DNA of 64,000 nt, from NCBI RefSeq assembly GCF_050003625.1, contig NC_134400.1, positions 194,507,918-194,571,917 on the forward strand, in the 5' to 3' direction. The translations under genes were made by a program, and so were the position numbers. The DNA is from Haematobia irritans. Its lineage: Eukaryota; Arthropoda; Insecta; Diptera; Muscidae. The notes below the pieces were generated by a model. That model saw only the letters and a program-made list of their open reading frames with translations, ran no database searches and was not told the origin of the DNA. Below, one piece after another: positions 25,201 to 31,082 of the stretch (positions are counted from its first letter, which is position 1; the number at the start of each line of letters is the position of its first letter).

Positions 25201-25671
25201 GAAATGCGTTCGCAAGTCTTGGAGAAGTTGGCATAGGTAACCGTAATGCGTATTACACATTCGGCACATGTCACCAACTCCAAATTGCATTGATACCAAA
25301 AATCCAAATTACGGACTTTCAGTGGTGATGATGGTGGCGATGTGGGAGACGACGAGTATAATGTACTCTGGAAATTTCAAAAATTAAAAAGCAATGTAAA
25401 AATTCCACAAGTTCTCGGGCAGAGTTAAAAAGAGCTGGAAATTCAAATATCCTACACGATAGGCCGATGTGGTTACATTGCGGGCATGTAATTCGCCACG
25501 TTCACCCAATTCGAGAAAATGACGTCGACCATTCCAGTGATTACATATATCCAAATCCTTATAGGTATTCGAAGGATATGCTATTACCAAGGACGATGAT
25601 AATACACTCACTATAACCACGACATTCACGAATATTTTATTGAGTACGACTATACGATAAAGTTCCTTCAT
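877..25671 (-). CDS. CUB/LDLa single-pass membrane protein (Neto/LEV-10-like architecture), whole gene model
   Basis: Six exons join on the minus strand: 25671-25456, 25367-25001, 13347-12943, 12224-11856, 11773-11402 and 1260-877. Every junction has GT..AG ends and compatible phase. The joined frame is about 704 residues. Residues 1-35 form a signal peptide, about 40-195 a divergent cysteine-rich CUB module, about 195-329 and 330-452 two CUB modules, 459-495 one LDLa module, 531-552 a transmembrane helix, and the rest a cytoplasmic tail with PPSY and PPDY motifs. The order CUB-CUB-LDLa-TM is that of Neto and LEV-10, which act beside ionotropic receptors at synapses; that role is inferred from architecture only. 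A LRP-type or other CUB/LDLa receptor is the alternative. The introns of 10.1 and 11.7 kb are repeat-filled. Further coding exons may lie beyond 877. Confidence 0.8.
1269..2164. other. Intron sequence, no gene seen
   Basis: This is part of the large intron before exon 6. Positions 1269-1900 look single-copy within the window and hold no convincing coding signal. From about 1860 to 2164 a short motif containing ATGTTTGGGACAT and GCAAGCATATGTTCATAAAC recurs; the same sequence resumes after 2868, so the hAT-like element at 2173 split it. Confidence 0.5.
2173..2859. mobile_element. hAT-like non-autonomous element with 8-bp target duplication
   Basis: The ends are CAGCGCTGCCGCTA and its inverted counterpart TAGCGGCAGCACTG. 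The octamer GTTAATAT lies directly outside both ends (2165-2172 and 2860-2867). An 8-bp duplication with T at position 2 and A at position 7, and ends starting CAG, are typical of the hAT superfamily. No transposase is encoded. Its middle carries a fragment of the family A repeat (2372-2766), inserted later. Confidence 0.75.
2372..2766 (+). repeat. Family A repeat fragment (last core monomers and tail)
   Basis: The sequence starts inside a 153-bp monomer (GTGGACCAATTTTTGCATAG) and runs to the family tail: a GACGGACGGAC run, GATCGACTCAGAATTTCACC, and the terminal hairpin CCCCCATCCTATGGTGGAGG. The head is missing. It is nested in the hAT-like element. Confidence 0.8.
2868..3550. other. Intron sequence, no gene seen
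   Basis: The right half of the interrupted TTTGGGACAT repeat continues to about 2960. The remainder, to 3550, is AT-rich intronic sequence without coding signal. Its last 80 bases grade into the minisatellite array. Confidence 0.4.
3550..7540 (-). repeat. 29-bp palindromic minisatellite array, inverse orientation
   Basis: About 4 kb of degenerate 29-bp units of the type TTTCTATAGAAAATTTTGTC. The motif TTTCTATAGAAA is its own reverse complement. Longer blocks repeat as well: 4921-5250 recurs at about 5395-5735. Two inverted repeats GTGGTAACC-AC-GGTTACCAC interrupt the array at 4438-4457 and 6565-6584. The right edge (CTACCAAAACATCAAGAATT) is the inverse of the left edge of the array at 9085. 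Open frames here encode only Phe/Lys/Ile-rich low-complexity strings and are not genes. Confidence 0.9.
7731..8682. mobile_element. Foldback element with about 450-bp imperfect inverted arms
   Basis: The left arm (about 7731-8246) and right arm (about 8279-8682) are inverted copies. GAAATAGAGAGTTCAC and TTTTTTTTGAGTG on the left pair with CACTCAAAAAAAAGTG on the right, and TGACATACGAAGTTCA pairs with TGAACTTTGTATGTCA. The loop is only about 30 bases. The outer ends are CACTGAAAAAACAGTG and TGGTTTCAGTG. The 94-codon plus-strand frame at 7847-8131 lies within the left arm and I do not regard it as a gene. Confidence 0.75.
8708..9075. mobile_element. Short terminal-inverted-repeat element (MITE)
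   Basis: The left end AGAGAGAATAAAAAGACAAG and right end CTTGTCTTTTATTCTCTCT are inverted copies extending over about 28 bases. The interior is 310 bases without coding capacity. It sits directly against the sequence GTTTGTATTACCAACACGG, the edge of the neighbouring array element. I could not define a clear target duplication, so the superfamily is open. Confidence 0.65.
9085..11343 (+). repeat. Second 29-bp array element, plus orientation, split by a family B insertion
   Basis: It begins CGGTTGCCACAGTTTGTAG, has minisatellite units at about 9175-9220 and 10856-11150, and ends with the segment 11150-11343 closing on GGCAACACTGA. Between these lies a family B element (9221-10855). The 11150-11343 segment recurs inverted at 36120-36300. 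The ends resemble CAGTGTTGCC-type terminal repeats, so the array is probably the core of a non-autonomous transposon rather than a free satellite. Confidence 0.7.
9221..10855 (+). repeat. Family B Helentron/DINE-like element, complete
   Basis: The head is AACAAGTAAGGAAAGTCTAA followed by the palindrome AGTCGGGCAGAGCCGACT and ATACCCTGCACCAC. The core has monomers spaced exactly 153 bp apart: the motif GCACGCATAG falls at 9691, 9844, 9997 and 10150. The tail hairpin is ATACCCTGTTCCACAGTGTG plus GCGCAGGGTAT. The head and tail ATACCCTG segments are inverted partners. It lies inside the minisatellite of the preceding entry. Confidence 0.85.
11402..11773 (-). CDS. Exon 5 of the CUB/LDLa gene: LDLa module and transmembrane helix
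   Basis: The acceptor is CTTTAAACAG (11774-11783) and the donor GTAAGT (11396-11401); the phase is 1 at both ends and the length is 372. The six cysteines of an LDL-receptor class A module are in order: [37 protein letters not shown]. It includes the acidic calcium-binding DGSDE core. A 35-residue juxtamembrane segment follows, then a hydrophobic helix beginning [20 protein letters not shown] and a basic stop-transfer sequence. The intron to exon 4 is only 82 bases. Confidence 0.9.
11856..12224 (-). CDS. Exon 4 of the CUB/LDLa gene: third CUB module
   Basis: The acceptor is CTATTTCAG and the donor GTAAGT (11850-11855); the length is 369, phase 1 to phase 1. The module opens DCGG and contains [13 protein letters not shown], the usual C-x-W-x-I-x-x-P signature of CUB strands, then HISLRVQEF and, near the end, YYIRLRGVF. 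Plus-strand frames across it are shadows. The codon split across the upstream junction gives Asp (G from exon 3 plus AT). Confidence 0.88.
12245..12925. repeat. Intronic tandem repeat, about 164 bp, four copies
   Basis: The motif CATTCATTG recurs at 12271, 12435, 12601 and 12762 (steps 164, 166, 161). Each unit also carries ATAACGAAAATATTTG, AATTCGTAAATA and TTTCTTAATGATTTTC. It fills almost the whole 718-base intron between exons 3 and 4. No similarity to the transposon families elsewhere in the window is evident. Confidence 0.85.
12943..13347 (-). CDS. Exon 3 of the CUB/LDLa gene: second CUB module
   Basis: The acceptor is ATTTCCAG and the donor GTAAGT (12937-12942); the length is 405, phase 1 to phase 1. 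A linker of about 30 residues precedes a CUB module with [18 protein letters not shown], two cysteines in [24 protein letters not shown], and the closing [17 protein letters not shown]. The codon split with exon 2 gives Arg (C plus GT). A DD41D mariner sits just 16 bases upstream of the acceptor, within the intron. Confidence 0.9.
13364..14296 (+). mobile_element. DD41D mariner-group element, internally deleted
   Basis: The terminal repeats are AAGGGTGATT and its inverse, flanked by TA on both sides (13362-13363, 14297-14298). The element is 933 bases, shorter than a full mariner, because the part of the transposase gene coding for most of the DNA-binding region is missing. It is inserted in the 11.7-kb intron of the CUB/LDLa gene, within 20 bases of the exon 3 acceptor and antisense to the gene. 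Confidence 0.85.
13477..14189 (+). pseudogene. DD41D mariner-group transposase, DNA-binding domain deleted
   Basis: The start [20 protein letters not shown] is present at 13477, but the frame then breaks and resumes at 13536 with the catalytic half only. The first Asp is in [14 protein letters not shown] and the second in FQQDGATCH. The third, in [11 protein letters not shown], lies 41 residues after the second, which places it in the DD41D (rosa/Visitor-like) branch rather than DD34D. The catalytic frame runs without a stop to EIIFKK, so the lesion is the N-terminal deletion. I infer that it cannot make functional transposase. Confidence 0.8.
14386..16097 (+). repeat. Family A-prime Helentron/DINE-like element, tail truncated and partly duplicated
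   Basis: The head AACAAGTATATACGGACTTA and the palindrome TTCGGCCGGGCCGAA are followed by A-prime monomers (TGGACCTATACACACCA, CCTCTAGATTTCCAATTT). The stretch ending GATACTTATATCGTCTTACA appears twice, near 15430-15470 and 16065-16097, so the last part seems duplicated. The usual tail hairpin is absent. A 250-bp inverted-repeat element is nested at 15606. Confidence 0.7.
15606..15855. mobile_element. 250-bp MITE with roughly 80-bp terminal inverted repeats
   Basis: The left arm starts CACCCAGAGAAGGAATATGA and the right arm ends TCATATTCCTTCTCTGCGTG. About 80 bases pair at roughly 90 percent, including AGAGCAAAATGTTATTTTTG and GTGACCATGTAACATG. The loop is about 85 bases. The dinucleotide TG flanks both ends, a possible 2-bp duplication. 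There is no coding capacity. Confidence 0.8.
16100..17359 (-). mobile_element. Irritans-subfamily mariner (Himar1-like)
   Basis: Terminal repeats of about 30 bases (GGCTGATAAGTCCCCGGTCT type) bound a 1260-base element with TA on both sides. The size and sequence match the mariner group first described from the horn fly Haematobia irritans. It lies between a family A-prime repeat on the left and a SINE on the right. The transposase gene is on the minus strand and is damaged. Confidence 0.92.
16163..17180 (-). pseudogene. Mariner transposase (DD34D), inactive
   Basis: The catalytic residues are recognisable in [18 protein letters not shown] and SPDLAPSDF, with 34 residues between the last two aspartates. 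Four lesions are visible. The initiator codon reads CTG near 17180. A small duplication around 17000-17015 (GGTGAAC twice) shifts the frame. A 2-base loss plus a 16-base loss garble the strand before the second Asp. Seven residues are missing after SDFFL. The frame from 17008 to 16163 is otherwise open for 281 codons. Confidence 0.88.
17363..17600 (+). mobile_element. tRNA-derived SINE, internally deleted
   Basis: A polymerase III A-box-like TGGTTAGCATA (17382-17392) and a B box GGTTCAATGCT (17418-17428) lie 36 bases apart. The body segments GACTCGGCCATAAAGGGGAG, GCCATTGAGC and GTGATAAGATAGAAGT match the minus-strand SINE at 50300-50625 in the same order. The middle of the body is deleted relative to that copy. 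It abuts the mariner end. It is not a functional tRNA gene, because no cloverleaf acceptor stem is evident. Confidence 0.7.
17601..18890. other. Intron sequence, no gene seen
   Basis: About 1.3 kb of non-repetitive-looking sequence within the CUB/LDLa intron. Frames up to about 70 codons occur on both strands (for example 18052-18273) but have no recognisable domain, splice context or conserved motif. Confidence 0.4.
18903..18952. repeat. Perfect 22-bp hairpin
   Basis: The left arm 18903-18924 (beginning TAGTAGCCAGAACAAGG) is the exact reverse complement of 18931-18952. The loop is GTGTGT. There is no T run after it, so it is not a simple polymerase III terminator. It lies about 80 bases from the 3-prime side of the decayed jockey-type LINE and could be its remnant or a small foldback. 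Confidence 0.85.
19030..20920 (-). pseudogene. Jockey-type LINE ORF2 (reverse transcriptase), heavily decayed
   Basis: Fragments in shifting frames on the minus strand follow the order of a jockey-clade reverse transcriptase: [52 protein letters not shown], the catalytic box as YTDD (19807-19818), ATLFTTW-like [29 protein letters not shown], and the C-terminal [15 protein letters not shown]. Several frameshifts separate them. The 5-prime half (endonuclease, ORF1) is missing. A short plus-strand relative lies at 38310. Confidence 0.85.
21258..21446 (-). pseudogene. Possible helix-turn-helix fragment of a Tc1/mariner transposase
   Basis: The frame reads [20 protein letters not shown] followed by YLELN and HILKMSLD. 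This resembles the KxRIxRNPRRSxRKLAxEL region preceding the second helix of mariner-group DNA-binding domains. No catalytic domain or terminal repeats are found around it. The assignment rests on this one motif and may be chance. Confidence 0.3.
21575..24375 (+). repeat. 29-bp palindromic minisatellite, long plus-oriented array
   Basis: About 2.8 kb of units reading TTCTATAGAAATAAAATTTT plus GACAAAAT, with a step of exactly 29 (for example 22021 to 22050). Variant units are arranged in larger blocks: the series at about 22992-23330 recurs at about 23573-23915, offset 581-583 bases, or twenty units. The end passes into TTTTTGGCTCGAGTGGCAAC (about 24427-24451), the inverse of the edge seen at 32842. 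No coding function is supported. Confidence 0.92.
24376..24994. other. Array edge and AT-rich intron
   Basis: Positions 24376-24460 are the array edge. From 24460 to 24994 the sequence is AT-rich with no domain or repeat family recognised; it ends at the donor of exon 2. Confidence 0.4.
25001..25367 (-). CDS. Exon 2 of the CUB/LDLa gene: divergent first CUB module
   Basis: The acceptor is AAATTTCCAG (25368-25377) in phase 0 and the donor GTAAGT (24995-25000) in phase 1; the length is 367. A Ser/Pro-rich lead-in is followed by [47 protein letters not shown] and [20 protein letters not shown]. The pattern of cysteines, the Asp/Glu-rich turn before SEPPY and the closing FCGEG..LLLKF fit a CUB fold, though extra cysteines make it unusual. 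The split codon with exon 3 gives Arg. Confidence 0.85.
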
Positions 25672-25712
25672 GCCCGGATTAGATAACATATCCGTACCGG
25701 AGTTAATATCGA
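25456..25712 (-). CDS. Exon 1 (first recognised) of the CUB/LDLa gene: signal peptide
   Basis: The donor is GTAGGA (25450-25455) in phase 0; an 88-base intron separates it from exon 2. Two starts are possible, ATG at 25689 or ATG at 25671. From the second, [20 protein letters not shown] begins a basic-then-hydrophobic signal peptide that ends near VIAYPS. An acceptor-like T-rich tract and ACTCAG precede 25712, so the bases from 25712 to the start are probably 5-prime untranslated sequence of an internal exon. The rest carries [20 protein letters not shown], the opening of the first CUB module. Confidence 0.8.
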
Positions 25713-25719
25713 CTGAGTA

Positions 25720-26848
25720 ATTAAAAAAAAAATTGAACTTAAAACGATTTATAATTAACTTATGCAAGGTGCAGTTTCGCTTATGACGGATGTAGAAAAA
25801 TCGAAAAAAATAATAAATATTTTTGAATTCAATTAACCGACTTTTTGGCGCATGTTGTCCCTTGTTAAGATACGTTTAGACTGTAAGCGATTCTAGGCGA
25901 AAATCTAATAAAGGCCATTTGTAGTGGCTTTAGGTTTTTTTTTTTTGTTTTGGTTATTAACTTTTGCTTTTAGACATACATATGTCTTTGCCTATGGGCA
26001 ATTTTTCAATTTGGTAAAATAAATGTTGGACAAAAGAAAACACGTTGGAGAAACCTTAAAAGTGTTTGGTGCAGCATAGTGGCACCAAACTAGTACAACA
26101 GTTATGATAAATGATGTTGACGAAAATGTACTAAAAATGTATTAAAAATTAACTTTAAGCCTATTGTAAAAGTATACGTATATTTACATCTAGATCGATT
26201 TGGGCAAATTTTGTTAGATTTTCTAAAAAAAAAAACTAATTTTGCAAAATTTTATTTCTATAGAAAATTTTGTCAAAATTTTGATTCTATAGAATATTTT
26301 GTTAAAATTGTATTTCTATAGAAAACTAGCGTAAATCGGCCCGCTTCGCCAAAATAAATTCGAATTCTTTTAAAGACTGATTAATTACTCCAGGGTTTCC
26401 ACACTCCATGGTTTCCACACATTTCAAAAAAATCGGACTACTTGCTTTTTCGTTTATATACAGAAATAGGGCGGTTATGCAGATGTAAAAGGGACTCAAA
26501 AAGGGGCTCAACAAACGTCGGGTAGGGGGTGTTCCCTTTCAATCAATTTTTTGTTTTTTAATTGTTTTGTATTCAAATCGTTCTACATTTCCTGTGAATT
26601 TCAAGCGTGGTTTGTCAAGGGGAGGTATACTTCTCCTCAACATACCGCCCAATAAATCGGAAAAAGTAAAAGTACTTAAAAATTGACCATATTAACATTT
26701 GTTAAAGTGTTGTACACGGAGAACATGCCTTTCCCAAACATATACCGGAAAATGAAGCACCCTCAACGTTGCCTGTCAACTTCATGTAAATTTAAGTTTT
26801 TTACTTACAAAAGTCTGGCAGAAGCCTGTGGAAAAATCATAAAATTAA
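25720..26848. other. Upstream region of the CUB/LDLa gene, no gene seen
   Basis: This is AT-rich sequence with a three-unit tract of the 29-bp minisatellite in inverse orientation at about 26240-26330. I see no further exon with confidence; any 5-prime untranslated exon must lie here or beyond. Confidence 0.4.
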
Positions 26849-28360
26849 AAACAAGTATATACGGCCGTAAGTTCGGCCAGGCCGAAGCTTATGTACCCTC
26901 CACCATGGATTGCGTAGAAACTTCTACTGAAGACTGTCATCCACAATCGAATTACTTGGGTTGCGGTAACACTTGCCGATGGCAAGGTATCTTAAAACTT
27001 CCTAACACCGTAATATATACCACATAGTACCACATACGTGGTATATATTAAACTAAAAAGGCCGATTAAATACGTATATAATTAAGTTTAAAGTTTCTAT
27101 AGAAATAAAATTTTGATAAAATAAAATTTTGACAACATTTTCTATAGAAGTAAAATTTGGAAAAAATTTTCTATAGAAATAAAATTTGGAATGTTCTATT
27201 GAAATAAAATTTTGACAAAATTTTCTATAGAAATAAAATGTTGACAAAATTTTCTATAGAAATAAAATTTTGACAAAATTTTTCTATAGAAATAACATGA
27301 TTATAAACCGATATGGACCAATTTTTGTGTGATTGGGGATCGGCTATATATAACTATAGACCGATACGTACCAATTTTGGCATGGTTATTAGCGGCCTTA
27401 TACTAACACCACGTTGCAAATTTCAACCGGATCGGATGAATTTTGCTCCTCCAAGAGGCTCCGGAGGACAAATCTGGGGATATATTTATATGGGGGCTAT
27501 TTATAATTATGGACCGACATGGACCAATTCTTGCACGGTTGTTAGAGACCATATATTAACATCACGTACCAAATTTCAACCGGATCGGATGAATTTTGCT
27601 CCTCCAAGAGGCTCCGGAGGACAAATCTGGGGATCGGCTTATATGGGGGCTATATATAATTATGGACCGATATGGACCAATTTTGGCATGGTTGTTAGAG
27701 ACAATATACTAACATCACGTACCAAATTTCAACCGGATCGGATGAATTTTGCTCCTCTAAGAGGCTCCGGAGGTCAAATCTGAGGATCGGTTTATATGGG
27801 GGCTATATATGATTATGTGCCGATGTGGACCAATTTTTGCATGGTCATTAGAGAATATATACCAACACCATGTACCAAATTTCAGCCAGATCGGATGAAA
27901 TTTGCTTCTCTTAGAGGCTCCGGAGATCAAATCTGGGGATCGGTTTATATGGGGGTTATATATAATTATGTGCCGATGTGGACCAATTTTTGCATGGTCA
28001 TTAGAGAACATATACCAACACCATGTACCAAATTTCAGCCAGATCGGATGAAATTTGCTTCTCTTAGAGGCTCCGCAAGCCAAACGGGGGATCGGTTTAT
28101 ATGGGGGCTATAAATAATTATGGACCGATGTGAATCAATTTTTGCATGGTTATTAGAGACCATATACTAACACCATGTACCAAATTTCAGCCGGATTGGA
28201 TGAAATTTGGTTCTCTTAGAGACTCCGCAAGCCAAATCGAGGGATCAGTTTATATGGGGGCTATATGTAGTTATGGACCGATATGGACCAATTTCTGCAT
28301 GGTTGGTAGAGACCATATACTAACACCATGTACCAAATTTCAGCCGGATCGGATGAAGCC
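26849..28360 (+). repeat. Family A Helentron/DINE-like element, tail lost
   Basis: The head AACAAGTATATACGGCCGTA, the palindrome TTCGGCCAGGCCGAA and TACCCTCCACCATGG open the element. A short 29-bp tract (27090-27300) follows, then tandem core monomers: ATATGGGGGC falls at 27488, 27641, 27794 and 27947 (steps of 153) and then 28099 (152). Since 153 is 51 codons, frames stay open on both strands over the perfect steps and close at the one-base loss. The end is replaced by other repeats near 28360. Confidence 0.88.
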
Positions 28361-28435
28361 TTCCGTGGAAATTTCATCCAAATCGGAGAACTTTGGCCCA
28401 ATTTTGAAAAAGTCGGGCAAGGGGATGTTCATACA

Positions 28436-29130
28436 CACAAATTTTTTTTTTCTGATTCAATCACGAAATTAATTGATCCAATTAATTTTTTAAATGAAAT
28501 GTCTTCAATCACAGAAATGATACTATCAATTAATAAATTAATCGACGGTCAATTAAAAAATTAATTGATCCAATTAAAAAATTAATTGATACTATTAATT
28601 TTTGTGATTGATTTTTGTTTCAATTAAAATATTTGTTGAATCAATTAAATTTTTATTGAATATTTTATAAAACTCAATTAAAATTTTAATTGGAAAAATT
28701 TTCGTGAAATTTTTTTCTGTGTATCAAAAATTGGTGAAAATACCACATGATTACCCCCTACGTTCTCCGAACATTTTTCGTGTAAAAAACTAAAATGATT
28801 TTATAACAAAAGCAATCGCAATTCAATTTATAAATGTAATGTGCGCTGTACACAGAAAAAAATTTCACGAAAATGTTTCCAATTAAAATGTTAATCGAGT
28901 TTTAAAAAATATCCAATTAACAATTTAATTGATTCAACAAATTGTTTAATTGAAACAAAAATCAATCACAAAAATTAATAGTATCAATTAATTTTTTAAT
29001 TGGATCAATTAATTTTTTAATTGACGTTCAATTAATTTTTTAATTGATGCTATCCTTTCTGTGATTGAAGACATTTCAATTAAAAATTAATTGGATCAAT
29101 TAATTTCGTGATTGAACCAGAAAAAAATTA
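28436..29130. mobile_element. Pair of inverted TCAATTAA-rich repeat elements
   Basis: Two copies of a roughly 280-bp unit lie head to head in opposite orientation (28436-28725 and 28855-29130) with about 130 bases between. The outer and inner edges share ACAGAAAAAAATTTCACGAA, ATCAATCACAAAAATTAATA and repeated TTAATTGGATCAATTAAT motifs. The units themselves are rich in small palindromes. No coding capacity. Confidence 0.75.
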
Positions 29131-29159
29131 AATGTAAACAAGAGATTTTTCCGTTATTT

Positions 29160-29430
29160 CTTTTTTGCTGTAAACCTCACAGAGCCCAAGACCTTTCCAA
29201 TGAATGCAAAACCGTGGAAATCGGTTCGTACGTTTTTGAGTAGCATCAGAGATGGCGCTGTATATAAAAATACGATTTTCCCGCTTATCCGTTGAAAATT
29301 TTCTTTGCTATAAACCTCACAGAGCCTGAGACCTTTCCAACGAATGCAAAACCGAAACGGTTCGTGCGTTCTGGAGTTAAAGCGTCAGGAAGGTAAACCC
29401 GACTTTTTTTATATATTAGATTTTCGCAAA
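29160..29430. repeat. Two-copy direct repeat of about 128 bp
   Basis: TAAACCTCACAGAGCC and ACCTTTCCAA.GAATGCAAAACCG occur near 29190 and again near 29318. CAGGAAGG.AAACCCGACTT recurs at about 29388 and 29693, bracketing the following minisatellite tract. Function unknown. Confidence 0.6.
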
Positions 29431-29439
29431 ATTTTATTC

Positions 29440-29900
29440 TTTTTTTAGAAAATTTTTGTCAACATTTTATTTCTATAGAAAATATTGTCAAAATTTTATT
29501 TCTATAGAAAATTTTGTCAAAATTTTATTTCTATAGAAAATTTTGTCAAAATTTTATTTCTATAGAAAATTTTGTCAAAATTTTATTTCTATAGAAAATT
29601 TTGTCAAAATTTTATTTCTATAGAAAATTTTGTCAAAATTTTATTTCTATAGAAAATTTTGTCAAAATTTTATTTCCATAGAAAATTTTGTCAGGAAGGA
29701 AAACCCGACTTATTTTTATATTTTAGATTTTCGGAACATTATATTTCTATAGAAAATTTGGTAAAAACTTTATTTGTATAGAAAATTTTTGTCAAAATTT
29801 TATTTCTATAGAAAATTTTGTCAAAATTATATTTCTATAGAAAATTTTGCCAAAATTGTATTTGGACAAAATTTGCTAAATTTTGTCAAAATTGTATTTC
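29440..29900 (-). repeat. 29-bp minisatellite, two inverse-oriented tracts
   Basis: Near-perfect units TTTCTATAGAAAATTTTGTC fill 29450-29695, then a 50-base break, then degenerate units to 29900. The first tract is among the most homogeneous in the window, which suggests recent expansion. Confidence 0.85.
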
Positions 29901-29991
29901 TTTTTGTTTTGGTATTGTTGGTTTTTGTTCTTTAAACATTGTTGTTGTTTTTGATTTCAGCTTTAAACCATGCAATGACTAAACTACAAGT

Positions 29992-30271
29992 GTAGCTTAA
30001 CCAACAGAGGGAAGGAATGTTTGTAAAATTTATTTGGGCAAAGCCCTATAGACTGTCAGATGGTTGGATGGACGCACGTTTCGGAATTACTACATTCCTC
30101 ATCAGCATCCGCTACTTGCAGCAAAACTATCAACCAATTATCAGAATAAATTCAGGCAGTTCACTAAACCCAAAAGTAAACCACACTTGAACCTTCCGAA
30201 AAAAGGTTTTACATCATAGCCAGCTTTCTTTTCCTCTGTTGGTTAATTCTTTTCCTCTGTTGGTTAAGCTA
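29992..30271. mobile_element. 280-bp unit bounded by 20-bp inverted repeats
   Basis: GTAGCTTAACCAACAGAGG at the left is inverted as TCCTCTGTTGGTTAAGCTAC at the right, and a partial second copy of the right end (TTTTCCTCTGTTGGTTAA) precedes it. No coding sequence; probably a short non-autonomous transposon. Confidence 0.6.
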
Positions 30272-31080
30272 CATTATTTCAATAGAAAATTTATAAAGAA
30301 GTACCTCTTCCACATTTAGGGCAGAATAACTCTATATAGAGTAATTGCGATGAAAACGTACCAAATGGCTCGCGGTCGTGCCACGGTGCTTTTGCCAGTT
30401 GAAATGTATCAAAAAGAGCACAAAATTGTCAACTGTAACTCTAAATCAGGCAAGCCGAATGAAATGTATCCATATTTTATCAGGTATTTTTTATTTGCTA
30501 TAGATTAATTTTGCCTCATAATAAACAGAAATCAAAGTCTCAAAAATGTCATGATTTTTTTTTTAGTTTTTGATAAGTATTCGTACTCGAAACACTGTGC
30601 TGTTTACAAGAATTGAGTAATTTTTTCGCGTAATATACTACAAGTGGTGTCCGAATACATGTCAAAATTGAAAATGTAGAGAATTTACCAACCAATAATG
30701 AAATAAAAAGTTATATAGCTAGATATTTGCGTTATATGTTCTCTGTTAATTACCGACCATAAAACTGGGTATAGGGCTGCCTAGGGCTGTCATTCGGGAT
30801 AAATCCCGTCCCAGCAAAAAAAAAGAGCTTCCGAAAAAGCTCCCCAAATTGGGATCCGGAAGTAGTGCAAATCTCCAATGTATTTTACATGGGATTGTCA
30901 TAGCACGAAAGTACTCCATTTTTTGGATCCTTTGCATTGCTTTAGAAGTTGTGCCTTGGAAGTTCATTTGGATTAAGATATTAAAAAAAAAACTAAAAAC
31001 AAAAATTTTTTATTCAATTTCACTTTTTATTTTTATCAGTATTTTTTTTATTACACTTTTATTTTCTTATTATCTAATTT
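30272..31080. other. Spacer with a dispersed repeat fragment, no gene
   Basis: The stretch around 30870-30965 (TTTACATGGGATTGTCATAG, AAGT.CTCCATTTTTTGGAT) has a diverged relative at about 52525-52625. The rest is AT-rich. A frame at 30849-31199 spans the repeat boundary and is not a gene. Confidence 0.45.
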
Positions 31081-31082
31081 TT

